From positions 21,603,834-21,667,833 of the forward strand of contig OU015523.1 in assembly GCA_907165065.1 (NCBI GenBank): DNA of 64,000 bases, given 5' to 3'. The position numbers and the translations under genes are program-made. Below, piece by piece: positions 51,368 through 63,964 of this stretch. Origin of the DNA: Caprimulgus europaeus (Eukaryota > Chordata > Aves > Caprimulgiformes > Caprimulgidae). Under the pieces are notes generated by a model. It was not told the origin of the DNA and did no database searches. It worked only from the letters and a program-made list of their open reading frames with translations. The first letter of the stretch is position 1. Each line of letters starts with the position of its first letter.

Positions 51368-51390
51368 CTCACTTTCTAAGAAAGTGAGAC
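51368..51390. repeat. Perfect 23-bp odd palindrome
   Basis: TCTCACTTTCT, a central A, then AGAAAGTGAGA: 11-bp arms that are exact reverse complements. No flanking repeat explains it. It could be a dimeric transcription-factor site, a hairpin or a chance palindrome. Confidence 0.85.
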
Positions 51391-54300
51391 TTCTACTAAG
51401 GTTTATCTTTCCCTCCTCCATGGGTTTTGAACCCTTTTGTCTCTCTCAGTTAAATTTGAAAGGTGAAATTCTCAATGGATTTCGTGTTTTATGAAAATCT
51501 GTGAGTGTATGGAGGAAAGATACCCAGATCAGTGCCAATTTTGAGGAGAAGGCAGGCAGAACATAGCTGTTATACATTCTGTTTGGCAGTGGCTCAGTGG
51601 CCAAACAAAATATGTGCAGTCCCAGACGAGTCACAGCACAGTTTCTCCTGCCAGGTGTTAGTGTAATAGGCAATGTGGAGAGGTCTGGCCATTTGCAGTG
51701 AGAAGAAAGAATGTGGAGTTACAGAGCAAGAGCATAAATCTGTAAGAAAGCAGGTTTCATTCAATCTGGTGCTTACAGGACACCTTGGGTTTGCTATTGC
51801 AAAAGAATAAAGGACCAAGTGCCAGAAGATCTTAAGAGGGTGTAAATTGCTTGCTATAGTCAAACAAGAACATCTTGTTTGCAGGGTTTTTTTTTTTTTC
51901 CTATTTACTGTGCATTTTATCCCTTTTGGAAAAATCACATACTACTTCAGTCATCTCAAGCTGCACTGAACACATGAGATTTGTACTAATCTTTCATATG
52001 AGATACCCAACTGCAGTTAAGTTCTGTATAAATAATAAGATTAGGGATGCTGAGATATTAAATATGGTAATAAAAGTTAAGTTAGACAAAACCTACTTTT
52101 TCCAACTGGGAATTTACCCAGAACTTAGTTATTTTCTTGGCTCTGTTGAAATCTTCATGAACATATTTACATGAGGATAAACGCTTGGTTTTAAGGCAGT
52201 TCAGTATTTTTTCTTTGTTTACATTTTAAATACCTGTGTATTCCATCATACTTTGGACAAATTGCCTGCTTCTGTAGATTTGGGATTACCTTTCTAAAGA
52301 TGAGAATAATAATACTGAAGATATTAATGCTTGCTTATTCTTTTTATTTAAATAATGTTTATAAAGAGTTCTCGGACAAACAAGCTGCATCAATGGAAAT
52401 GAATTGCCATTGCCTTTTATGATTTCATTGATTACGTGGATATACTTTTCTAAAATGTTGCAGCTGGTGTATAAGGTAGTTTTCCTTCTCCTAAAGTCAT
52501 TCAAGATAAAGGAAAACACCACTAGATTTTCATTAGTATGCTTTTGTTTTATAAGCTGAATGAGTGCCAGATGATGATCATCAGCAACCACTAGTTTATT
52601 TCTTAGAGTAAAACATAAATCTGTGACATTTGAGTATCATTTGTCTTTTATGGACTATTTTAGAAAGGAGAAACTTCTAAGACTAAGACTACTTCTAAAT
52701 ATTCTGCTTAATTTTCAGGATAAGACTGTTACCACTAGCAACAGAAAATCTTAACGAATCAGGTCCCCACAGACAGAAGTCCATTCAGCAACAAGTTTTG
52801 GATGGATATTTTAGTTGAATTTAAAAAGTTATTAGCAATTAGGATATACTCTGTGCTTTGAAATGCTGAATAATAGAGGGAACACTTTATATATGCTTTT
52901 TAAAGCAAAAAAAACCCCAAAAAACTTAAATGGTAAAATCTTGCATTTCGGTCATAGCGCAGGTTTGTATGTTGCCCTGAACCTCTTTTTGCCCCAGTAA
53001 TCCTTTCCTTCTTATTCATTTTAAGTGATCTTGCATGCTGTTATGATCCGGAAGGTTGTCTAAGGACTTAGTTTTGAAGGAACTATACTTCTAATTTGGT
53101 GTGAGTTCTTCGTGGTAGGGGTAATAGACATGAAAATTCATGGTTCTGTGTGATAGTTTTGGTTTCATCTAGGAGAAAGTTTTGCAGAAACCTCATTGTC
53201 ACAGGGTATGTTATGGGCAACAGCATGAAGGAGAAAGAAAAAACAAAAACCAAAACCAAACAACCAGAAATTAAAGCAATCAAAAACACCCCAGCTGATC
53301 ATGCTATATTTTAAATTAATGATAAACTGACAGAACAATAATGTGAGAATCAAAATATGAAAATCTGTTTAAAAGATGGAAAATGTGATTTAATTCTTTG
53401 AAGTAAGGTTTAACTATGTGCTTAGTTAGATTTCACAAGATGGAAGCATGTGCAAATGAGGATAGATTTTCCTAACAGCTCAGTGTGATGGTAAACATTA
53501 AGGCAAGCAGTCAGATTTAAAAAAAGCACTCAGTTCTCTTTAATATACAGACAAACAGTATATGAAATATGTTTTAAAATAGCTCTTACATGTCTTCATG
53601 GGAAGTGTTGAGGGCACAGTGCGTCCAAAAATGGCTGTTGCATAGGTGTCTGAGATGATTGCCATTTGGCAATACATCTGCAAACTCTTGTGCATCTGAA
53701 CCTAGCTGCCAGCAAGAGACTTCTCTGGTACTTAGACACGGTGGCTATTCTCTGCAATCTGCCATGCACTCAAGGTCAGTGCTCAGGATGCCAATCTTTT
53801 CCCCACTTCAGGGCATTTAGAGTTTGAAGGACTTGCTTAAAGCAATCATCCGTTCTCACAGCTGGTAAAGCAGAGCACGAAGGCTACTGTGAAAGTGGCG
53901 TATGAAGGTCTTTTTGTTGCTCCTTTCTGTGTATTTCTGAACACCCTTTTTGGTGGATAGGCCACGGGGATTCTCTGAAGGAAAAGATTCTTCAGTATAT
54001 GCAATAGCAAATGACTGCTTCCAAGCAAGTGGATTTTTTCCCCTTAAGGGCTCTCCCAATTTCATGTCCGTTCAGTAACCAGGGACCAGACCAGTAGTGT
54101 GCTTTTACTTTTAGCAGCATGTTGTGATGTTAGAACTTCCTGCAAAATCATGTGTTTCATATGTTTTTTATATTTTAATCACATTTTTTAAAGTGCTTCC
54201 AGATGTAAGCCTATGTTTGGTTACAGTTTACTGCACGGGCTTACGCACGGATAAAGCCTGCATCCAACAGCCTTTAAGTCAATATGTGACTTTCCATGGG

Positions 54301-57300
54301 TTTCCAAAAGCCCTGTTTTGGGCTGTTAAACTCCTGAGTATAGTCAGTGGATTCAGATCGCCAGTTTTCTCAGGAGTGTTGTAACAGTTAATGCAATAGT
54401 TACAATTACTGTACCTTAGTAATGTGAAGAGTCCTATTGCAAGAGGAAATGCTTTTTCTTTTCCTTCCTCCTCCATGAATCAGACATCTACTCATGCTTC
54501 TGTTGGCTCTTGCCAAAAACAGGTGAAGCACCAGTCAAACAAAGCGGCTGGGTACGTGCTTAGGACTCCCATGTATCCGTGCAGGAAATACTAATGTGTG
54601 CACAGCAAGGCTAATGTGTTCTGGACTTAGGAAATCCTCATGCAATGCACTGTACATGCTAGTACAGGAGGTAAAATGGCTTTTAATTTTCTTTTTTTCC
54701 CTTCTCTGGGAATTTCATGTCTGTTCATGTCATCCCTTCACCAGAGGCCCTTGCTGCTTTCCCACCAGGGAATCCTTCTGGGCGCAGGGAATGCCCCTAC
54801 GGGAAACAGGCCACAGGAAAAAGATAAGATGAGTTTCCTATGTAATGCAATAAGTGACTAGAAGTGCGTGTGAGTTAAGTGAAGCATATGTTATCTTTGT
54901 AGAAGGCTCAGTCCTACCTGTGCTTCACCCATTTTTCCTTTCTGAGCAGGAATCAGCAAAATCAAATACCAGCAGGTCCCCTGTTGCTCCATCAGGTTCT
55001 GTAGGAGCTCAAGCAGATATGTATGAAAAGCTGGAAAATGTAGAGCAGCTCTATGTAGCACCCCTTAAGTGTGGGTGGTGGGAGGTAGATGAAGCTGCTT
55101 ATTTCATTGCACAGAACCTCTCTTGAAAGCAGAGGTCCTGATTTGGGTTGAGGAGGTGTCTCTTAAGAATCTCATGTCCTAAACAAGAGGAAAGCCATGG
55201 GATAGGCTATGGAATAGATTTCTTGTAAGAACTGGAGGCTTTGGGACAGATAGAAGTTCTCATCCCATAGGTAGAAAAATCAAGAACTTGGAAGCTTGTC
55301 ACAAAGGTAAAATTGGAATATTTTGTAAAGATTCAGTGAAAGCTGAGAAAAAAAAAAAAGACTTTACTTGACGTATTTAGTCATAGTCAAGAATATATTG
55401 GGAGAATCAGGAAGAGATTGATGCTGAGATCTGTTCAGGTCATGCCATGCAGGGGCATTTGTTGGTAGCTTGAGGAAAATCTTTAAAAAAAGAGATTTTA
55501 TGAGAGATGCACAGAAATGTTTATCATTTTTCTGAATTGCTTGAAATGTGGTATGGTGAACTCAGGCTTGGCTTAGAGGCTGTGTGCTGCTGGAGTTTTA
55601 GAAAAAGCAGATTTTATTTGGTTCACTTGGGACATCCCAAATGTTGATAAGCTGGAAAGGACTGTGCCAGTACTTCTGTCATATAGTGACAGAGAAAAAC
55701 ATGTACAACAGAAACACAGTGTGCAATAAATCATATAACAGTTTCTATTCAGATCACAGCCCTGCTGGTAGGTTATATATAGAGTAATTTTAGCCCTCTT
55801 AGAAGCGTGTTGCTAGAATTGCTCTATAAAGAGGAGAAATAACAGAAGCCTGGTAATTAAACATACTGAATTAAAAAAAAAATAAGAGGGAAAATATTTA
55901 TTGCAATAAGATTGAAAAACTTAAGAATATTTTCATTTAGAGTCTCACATTAGCCTTCGTGCACCAGTGGCATTTAAATTAAAACCAGTGTGTTTCCACA
56001 TATAGAAAAGTTGGTTTTGATGGAGAATTTTTGATGAAAACAGCTTCCATTTGAAATCTCTGATTACATCTATAAAGCAACTCCTTTGAACAGTATCCTG
56101 CTGGCATACTGTTGATGACAATAAAGCTAAATATAAGTACAGAGAGATATCTGCACATGTGTGTGTGCATTTATATATTTATATATGTAACTGCAAATTG
56201 GAACTAACTGGGAAACTCAGCTTGTCTAATTCAAATGCATATGCAATTTTGTGATCCCTTGCCCCCAATCTGGTCAGGCAGATATATTTGCACTGCCTTG
56301 ACAATGTAGTGAATAAGCAGTGCCCACTGTAACACACCCATTATAATCAGATTATAAATGCAACTGTCACAGTGCACATGCGTGTATGAAGACCTACACA
56401 AACTTGCTGAGAATAGATATCTTGGTGCTAACACAGACTGGAAACCATGGGGTAGAAATCTAAAATTTTCACAAGAAGAGGTTATTTTTTAACCTTTTTT
56501 AACATTTTTTAAATTTTTATTTTAAGAAGTAAGTCTTGGAGTCAGTGTTTCACGTCTACCTTTAAAAAAGAAAAACTACTGCTACATTTTATTATATAAT
56601 TATTCATATAACTGAGACTTAGGATAATTTGGATCTGTTGAATTGTTCCTGCTGTATTTGTTTTTCAAATTCTGCAGCGAGGAAGTAAAGTTGATTTGCT
56701 TACATGTGCATTTAAAATTAATGCTGAGGCAACCTTCCACCAAAATACATATAATAAGGAAGGAACTGTTGCTGTTTGAAACTTCATAATTTTAAATATG
56801 AATTGTGGTAAAATAACAAAGGCAAACATAAACTGCGAGTCTAAACCTATCAGTGGTGTTACCTACTTGTTTAGTATGTGTTCAGAGAAAGCTATAAGGT
56901 CCCTCTTTTAGTGCTTTCAGTCAGTTGTAGTTGATGGCAAGATCCATTAGAGATTTTATTTTCAGTATTTTTTTTCATTATTCTGCTTTTACTGCCTTTT
57001 ACTTACAAACATGTCTTCTTGTGTGTTCATAAGGAGCATGAATTTTAGTTCAGTGTATGATGTCTTTGATAGAATCCATAGAGCATCTACTATTCTATAA
57101 AGGGCCTGTACTTATACTGAGAAAGCAAATATTTACAGTTGCTTATCTTGTATATTTTTAAGCTTGTTAATATTTTCTATGATTCTGAACATGAAAGAAA
57201 AATACAACTTGAGACAAAGAGATTTTGTTTACCTTCTATTTTCTTTACCTTTTAATCCAAACAGTAATAATTTTCTAAATCTTAAATACTTCAGTTATTA

Positions 57301-57757
57301 AGCAATATATTTTTTTCAAGTGATTTACTTATTGCAGCAAAAGTTCTCCTGCATCAATACTATTGCAGGTGTACAGCATGTGGGAAAAATACTCTGAAAG
57401 ACCAGCACTAGGAGTCACTGGATCCTTTAACACAGGTTTCTAATGCAAGGAACTTACAAGGGTAGCATTGCCAACTTGGAGGGTGCACTGAGGTGTTGAA
57501 GTCCTGAGGTCATGAGATTAGATAAAAAACTTAATTTTCATCAAAACAAAAAAAGTTGCATAATTCAAATTGTTACAGAAAGAACTATAAACCATGACTT
57601 TAGCATGAGTTCAATTCATCAGTAGAAGGTAAAGTTTAAAAACCCACCATGCATTTTAATCTGATTTAAATTTTTAATATCACAATACTTTTAAGTCTTG
57701 CTCTAAGTTTGTACTTGCCAGAGTTTTAGCTTCTGCACAGACATGATATACATATGT

Positions 57758-57770
57758 GTATATATATATA
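57758..57770. repeat. Short TA/TG microsatellite
   Basis: GTATATATATATA, preceded by CATATGT. It is a short alternating purine/pyrimidine tract. Confidence 0.75.
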
Positions 57771-58880
57771 GAAAAGAAAGAGATCACCTCAAAATGTCAT
57801 CTGATTTCTCTACTCCTTGCTAGCTGAAGGTAGCTGAACACATGATAAATGGAGCAGAAATCAGAGAGCAGAAAATGCTAATTGGCAATTTAATCAATAA
57901 GTAAATAGACCACAGTGTAAATATCTGGTGATGTTTGTAGTGTCTGGGACAACGGGGAAAGGGTTCAGTGCTTCTTCTGCTTTGTAATGCTTTAGCAATG
58001 CTTGTAGCCATAAACCTGCCTTAAAGCACCAATTAAACAGGGTTTATGACTGCTTTGTGTTACTGAAATGATGCAACAGATCAACACCTATCAGTGAAAC
58101 TAGCCTATTGTTTTGCCTTTTTTAAAAGAAACAAACCTGAATAATGTAATCTGAGTGCCTTGTGTCTAAAAGCAACATGTCCCACATGTTGGACGGTCCT
58201 CTCCCTCCCTATACATTAACCACAAAAGAAGTTATTTGAATGAACTAATTTGTTATAGGTTGTTTGACCCATAAGGTTCATTTGAGTCTTCTAGCAGCTG
58301 GAGACTCAGAGCACTGTCCCAGCCAGGGTAAGTGGTGCAGAGCTGGGGAGGCCCTGTGCTGAGGGCTGGCAAGGAAGGTGGGCAGTGGCTGGAGGCTAGA
58401 AGTATCAGGGACCTGACTGTTGACGATTTAGATGAGAAAAGCTGCAGCTGGGAACAAGTTTGTGAAGATTTACCTTTGTGATAGCTGGTCCTACACAGAA
58501 ATTTTCCCCAAAAAGCTTGTATTTGATCACTTTTAAATCTTCTCGTCTGCCTCTTTTCCACATCTCAGTATACCAGTCTAAACTGTGCAATGTATGCCAC
58601 ATTGTGTATACTGTAATTTTACTATATATGTTATTATTTGTTTTTCTGTTAATTTAATATATGAGAAGAAAAAAGGTGTCTTCAATAAGTAACTCACCAA
58701 TATGTGAATCACATCATATAAAGCAACCAGTATTTCCATGAACTGTACTTTGCAACTGTGACTTCTCTTCGTTGCTTTTAAGAGTGTTTTACAAAGTCTG
58801 TTGAATAACATAAGCTTAAGTCATTGTTACATGTAGCACATGCTTGTAGATTAAAAAGAAGAAGCAGAACAAAAAAATAG

Positions 58881-59115
58881 TGGTCATTCAGGCTAACCTT
58901 CTGTGTGTAATCTAAATGAATTCCTATTTGAAGTATGATTTTCAGAATGCAAGATCCAATCTTGATTTAAAAGGGTCAAGGACAGAGAACCAGTCATCTC
59001 CCTTGGGAAGGTGTTCCAGTGGTGAAGTACTGTTCTCTGTGTATCTGCATCATGTGTATCATCTGAACTTGTCTTCTGGAGCTGCTTTATAGTGTTACTG
59101 GTTACTTATAAGAGC
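58881..59115 (-). mobile_element. Old, diverged CR1-type LINE fragment, minus orientation
   Basis: GGTCATTCAGGCTAACCTTC, then CAATCTTGATTTAAAAGGGT, CAAGGACAGAGAACCAGTCA, TCTCCCTTGGGAAGGTGTTC and CAGTGGTGAAGTACTG, matches the order of an older archosaur/turtle CR1 subfamily on the opposite strand (a CATCTAGTCTGACCTTCTG-like start, CTTGATTTAAAGA, GACAGAGAATCCACCACATC, CCTTGGTAAGTTGTTCCAAT). It is much more diverged than the copies at 2.6, 10.4 and 30 kb, and its boundaries are approximate. Confidence 0.7.
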
Positions 59116-59528
59116 CTCCTGTCAAAACTCTTTTAGACAATGATCAAGTCAGACATAATTTTTGTAGGATAAATGGAGCCGCATTAAAGAGTTTCTTTCC
59201 ATCCTTTGTTTACAAGGTTCTTTAGGGAGTTTCTTGAATTGTACACGCTAGACATCGATACAGTCTTCCAACACCAGATGCTTGAGTGCCACGTATACAG
59301 TTAATCCAAGTTCTCCAGTCCTATTCAGGCTTCTAGCACACAGGCCTCTCGGAATGCATTTTTCCCTGCGGCCCCAGCAGCACATTGGGAGCTCATGCTT
59401 GGTGGAGTCATGTCCAGTCTCAGTGCCAAGTCTTTTTAAGAATTGTTGCCCCCAGCATAAACTCTCTCGCTCTGCCAAGAGGACCCTACTCTCTTGTTTA
59501 GTTTATAGATGTATAAATTGGTTTTCAG

Positions 59529-59592
59529 AATGAAGTGACTTGCCCAGAGGCTCACAGTGGCAGACTCTGGGAGGAACAATCAAACTCCTAAA
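59529..59592 (-). mobile_element. MIR-like SINE remnant
   Basis: AATGAAGTGACTTGCCCAGA, then GGCTCACAGTGGCAGACTCT and GGGAGGAACAATCAAACTCC, closely follows the MIR core on the opposite strand (AAGTAACTTGCCCAAGGTCA, CACAGCTAGTAAGTGGCAGA, GCTGGGATTCGAACCC). This is the best MIR-like match in the window. Confidence 0.6.
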
Positions 59593-60540
59593 TATCATAC
59601 TATATCCTTGACAATGAACTGTTAATTTACTTGTTTCTTACCCTGTACTTTATGTTCCGTATAACTGAATATTTTCCTAGTTTTCCTGCACGAGCTGAGG
59701 CTGTACATGCTCTTTCTTTTAGTTTCACCTGATGAACGGAGTATACTTTAGGGATTACAAGGTGATAATGCTATTTCCAATCATGTTAATTATTATTACT
59801 AGCAAATCTTATCTATAGGGTTATTTCCTGTAATTGTGTGATGAATAAAATATTAATCTCAAGTATGTTATGAAATACCTCCCATCTCATTTAATTCAGG
59901 ATTAAATTTCTGTCATTGCTGCTGGGCCCTGTTCAGGGTGGTACTCTTCCTCTGCTTCCTCTGGAGAGCTGATACCATGCTAGTTTGTAATATTCATTAG
60001 CAGCCCAACTGTTTTTCCAGGGATAACCTGTGGTTATGCCCATTTCAAATGCTTCTGCTTTTAAAAAGTGCATCAAGAAATTAATTATTTCAAGAAAAAG
60101 GAGCTTGAACCTGAAATTTACTTCATGGGCTGAATAAGGAGGAGGAAGAGGGAGCTCTTGTCACCTTGAAATGGATTAATGTTACCAGCGTGACACCCAT
60201 GCACAAGGGCAGAAGCTGTCATTGCCCTTCTCAGGTGGTAGAAAACTACTCCCTAGTGCTAAGTAGAAAAATAAGGTTACTTTTTTAGGAATACTCTGCC
60301 TTTAAATGCTTCTATTTGAAGGGAGCAAGTGCTTTATTAGAAAAACAAAACAAACCAAAATGATTCCTTACAATATCAAAATGTATGTGAAAATAAAGAT
60401 TAAGCCCATGAAAAGCTGAACCAACTTGTAGTAGGTTCTTGAACAGTTTTTCATCTTTGCAATGAGAGGCCTCTTCTTTTATTTTTAGATATAATTTTCT
60501 CTTGAAATCCTTTGCTAAAGTGGTTGTCTGGTGTAAGTTA
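59593..60540. other. Non-coding stretch, no gene seen
   Basis: Ordinary AT-rich sequence. The 148-codon minus-strand ORF (60312-60758), the longest in the window, begins in the GC-rich block to the right and ends here. Its translation has a Pro/Gln/Arg-rich start and no recognised domain. Confidence 0.5.
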
Positions 60541-61480
60541 CACAGATTGTAGGTCTGCAGTCGAGCGTAGACCTGCTGGGTCCTACCAAAGGCCCAGGCA
60601 GTGCAGTGAGCTGCCAGGGGTGACAGGGAGAGCTGCCTCCTTCCTGGCAGGGAGCATCGTGGTTGATGTGATGCAGGTGGAGGTGGCAGTGGCTGTCTGT
60701 TTCTGGTCACCTGGCATCCATGATGAACTTTAGTGTCTCCCGCTGCTGGAGGGGACACGTTGTTGTATGTAGTTATGCACTGCCTCGCAGTAGGAGGGTT
60801 GAAACATCACCAGAGCTACTAGCTCGCACCATGAAGGAGAGTATCGGCATGGATAGGGAGAGCTGCCGTGATGAGGTGAAGCAGACAGTACAGAAATTCT
60901 TCATGGATGTGAGGATCCTGGGCCATCACACAGTGCCCTGGAGCAGTGTAGCATGGATGCCTATCATCTGGAGTTCAGATCATTCACTCTGTCTCCTTCA
61001 GGTGGTGACTGACTGGGCCAGTGGAGGGGTGACAGTGCTCTCTTGGGGCTGAGGCACATACCATGCCAGGTCTGGAGGAGACCTCTGGGGCCAGGCCCAG
61101 TGCAAGCTGCTGCACCCCTCCAAGGGGTGCCAGAATTCAGGGGGTGACGAGGTGCTCCTCAGCCTTGTGATTGTCATCAGGCCTGTAACAGTGTGCGCCA
61201 GACTGTCAGCAGCGTCAGTAGTGGCCAGAGGTGGTCACAGCATGTGCTGGTTTTGCTTGGCCACAATGCAGGGAGCAGGAATGGACAGGGCCTCCCTCTC
61301 CTCCCTGCAATGCAGGGGCCCAAGCCCCCTGTGTCCTTCCCCCTGCTCTGACATGGACCCCTCTCAGAGCAGGAACACAGTGACCAGCACAAGGTATTTT
61401 AGGAAGAGCAAGACCAGGAGACAGACTCTTCCTCTTATAAAATCTTTCAGTTTCCAGGCCGGCTGGTGTGAAATGCTTTT
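60541..61480. other. GC-rich block of unknown origin
   Basis: Base composition shifts to G/C-rich between about 60541 and 61480, with overlapping ORFs on both strands: plus 60720-61052 (110 codons) and 61152-61496 (114 codons), minus 60312-60758 (148 codons). A good acceptor (CTGTCTCCTTCAG) ends at 61001 inside the 110-codon ORF. The translations do not match a family I can name. Explanations include a decayed retroposed or ancestral gene, an unrecognised GC-rich repeat, or a locally recombining GC-rich segment. Read as a pseudogene, it would need several frameshifts. Confidence 0.35.
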
Positions 61481-61499
61481 TTGTGGCGGTTCTTGAGTT

Positions 61500-63692
61500 G
61501 AAAAGCAGATATCTATGTGCTGTGGTGTAAGTGCATTAGCAGCGCTTGAAGGATTAAAACGATGACTCATTGGAGCAAAGCAGGACAAGGAGGTGAACAA
61601 CCAAAAGAGAGAACTTTTCAAATTCATTGACTTTTTGTAAGCATGTAGAAACATATTTGACACTACTCAGAAGTGCTAAGTTTTCAAAGTTGCAAATCTG
61701 CCCTCCAGTTTATATGCTAAGCTAAGTAAAAAACAATCTTGATTATTTTTTTACTTTAGCTTTTTGTTTTGTTTGTCACCTACCACGAAATGAGTCCTAA
61801 TGAAATTAGAAAAGCAAGCCTTGTCTGGCATGGGTAAATAGAAAGATTGGCTTGTCCTTAAGTGATTGATTGCTTTTAAATTACTGTGAAAGCTCCCTTA
61901 AAATAGGTCAATGTAAGTGACAAAGTAAGCAAAGCTACTCCTTTTCCCCTCTTTGTTAGGGGTAGCTTTAAATTTTTCAGCTTACACTTACAGTGTGCAA
62001 CTTCAGATAACACACCTCTAACACACTTCCTGAATGATACACAGTTACTGTGACTGCAGTAGAGGTGATATGTGTAATGAAGCTTAACAAATTTTCCAGT
62101 TTTCCCTTTAGATATATCGTTAAGGGGTTGTAACCTCTGTGAAGCTCCAAAGCTGAAGTGCTCTCTGCTTTAGAAAGAGGTTTTTTTTTAAAAAATTATT
62201 TGTTTGGTTCAGTTTTAGGAAGGAAAGTAGATGATAATGATAGCGTATCTGATTCTGAGACAAGGAAGAAAAATACAGTAATTTAACAGCTTTTTCTTTG
62301 ACCTACTTTTTGAAAATTTCTACAGCTAAAACAGCTGGGGAGAAATGAACCAGTTTTGGCAGGGAATTCTGTAACAGTTCACAAAAAAGGCTGGGCTTGG
62401 TTTTAATGCATTGTAAGCATGGACAGCACAGTTTAATAAGCATTCAAGCTACTCAGCTAACAAGTCTGTTGCATATGCTCATAGACTAAGTTAGCTGCAT
62501 TTTGGAAACTCAGAATTTGACATATCACTAGGAGTTAGAAAGAGAACTGGAAGGAGGCATCAGCAGATAATGTAAAGCATATCAGGGCTCAAGTAAGGGT
62601 TTTGCTTTTTAAAACTCAGCATTGGTCTCCTCCAGTTTATTATGGAACAGTAAGTGGTCATATTACATTGCCTATCAGCAAGGTCCTAAGTCTGCAGGAC
62701 AGCCTATGTAGTGACTGGATTTATGAAGCCAACAGTCAAATATGTCTATTCACACAATCTAAAGTTTCTTCACCATTTGACTGTACTGTTCACGTTTTGT
62801 AGCTGCAATTTTCTGCTCTGTAATAATTTACATCTCTTAAAGTAATCTGTATAGTGGACTGTCCTTACATCTAAAGATAGCACAAAGTTGCTGTTTTAAA
62901 ACTAAGAAGTGTTTTATAGAACAAGTGTTCTAAGATCTATTTTCTGAGCCAGTGTGTGTTTGACTTCTGTCATAATACCAATAAAGTAGAGGAGCTAGGC
63001 CCACCCATAGACCTCATCATATCAAATCAAATTTTACTCTGATGAAGTACCACAGAAGTTTGATATCTTTGGATAATAACTGTCTGACAAGTCTAATGTA
63101 ATAGAAAATTTATATATACTGCCAATAATCAGAAATGTGAGGGAAGCTAAAGCCACTGAGACCGAGATAAAAATCAGTACAGTTGGTTAACTTCATTGTA
63201 GGATCAGAAACTTTTTTTGTTTGCCATGTATTTCTTTTCTTCTGAATAAATCCTAGCGCAACTTGCTCCCTGGTCTCCCAAGTCTCTTTGTTGTTCCTGT
63301 CCATCCTGTTTTGTGGGCAAACACAGGTGCCTAGTGACATTTCTTCAGAACTGCCTCTTTGGTCATTGGTGCTTCTGCTCCAGAGCAATGTCTACTGAGC
63401 CCTGAGTCGCCCAGTGTCTTTCAAGAAGAGGGCTACAGTGACAGGGGGAATTTGTACACCTTCCATCTTCACTTGCTTCTGCAGAGGAAAGCTTAAATCC
63501 ATGCTGTGGAAGCACTTACAAAGGGCATGGATTGGTGCAATTCAGCCCAAAAGTCAGAAGGGACTTTATCAGGACAAAAGGAAAATAAAGTGGCTGCAGC
63601 TCTTGCGAGCCTCCCAGAGGCAGTTGAGGCCTGATGTCGTTGGCCTTGCAGCTTGCCAAAGAGCAATTGGATGCAGAAGGAGGATTTAGGAG
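61500..63692. other. AT-rich non-coding stretch, no gene seen
   Basis: ORFs at most 99 codons, none recognisable; a plus-strand ORF of 91 codons (63414-63689) stops just before the LTR and is Lys/Arg/Gln-rich with no known domain. No repeat family was recognised here. Confidence 0.5.
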
Positions 63693-63918
63693 TGTGTTGG
63701 GTTTGTGTGTGGGGGTGAACAAGCCAGGTTTTTTTTTGTAGTGGAGGAAAGGCAACCTTATGAGAGTGAAAAGCTCCCCTGGCTCCAAGGCAGAGACCCC
63801 CCAGCCCAGGCTGAGCCAATGAGCACTAGAGAAATGCCTCTGCGAATATATATTTGGTGAGGGGAAGGACTGTCCTGAAAAGAAGGAGGTATGTTACCTG
63901 GAGGAGAGGCCATTGACA

Positions 63919-63924
63919 AATAAA
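63919..63924 (+). terminator. Polyadenylation signal of the LTR
   Basis: AATAAA lies about 75 bp downstream of the TATA-like motif, the usual spacing in short-R LTRs. Confidence 0.5.
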
Positions 63925-63948
63925 AGATGACCGTCAACCAAAACAAAA

Positions 63949-63964
63949 GACAGACAGACAGAAA
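63949..63964. repeat. (ACAG)n microsatellite inside the LTR
   Basis: Three to four units of ACAG preceded by AAAG and followed by AAAGAGAG. This tract lies in the R/U5 portion of the LTR. Confidence 0.75.

Larger units (their letters stand above)
50835..58880. other. AT-rich non-coding stretch, no gene seen
   Basis: The longest ORF is 114 codons on the minus strand (51594-51938), with no recognisable domain. Simple tracts include T13 at 51887-51899, a (CAAAAC)-like tract at 53236-53268, A12 at 55348-55359, T/A-rich sequence around 56485-56525 and TA repeats at 57758-57770. The palindrome at 51368-51390 is listed separately. Confidence 0.5.

Noticed and set aside
60312-60758. Longest ORF in the window (148 codons, minus strand) as a gene
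   Set aside because: Half of it lies in a GC-rich block where stop codons are rare by composition. There is no recognisable domain, no splice support and no promoter. The block itself is reported as a finding instead.
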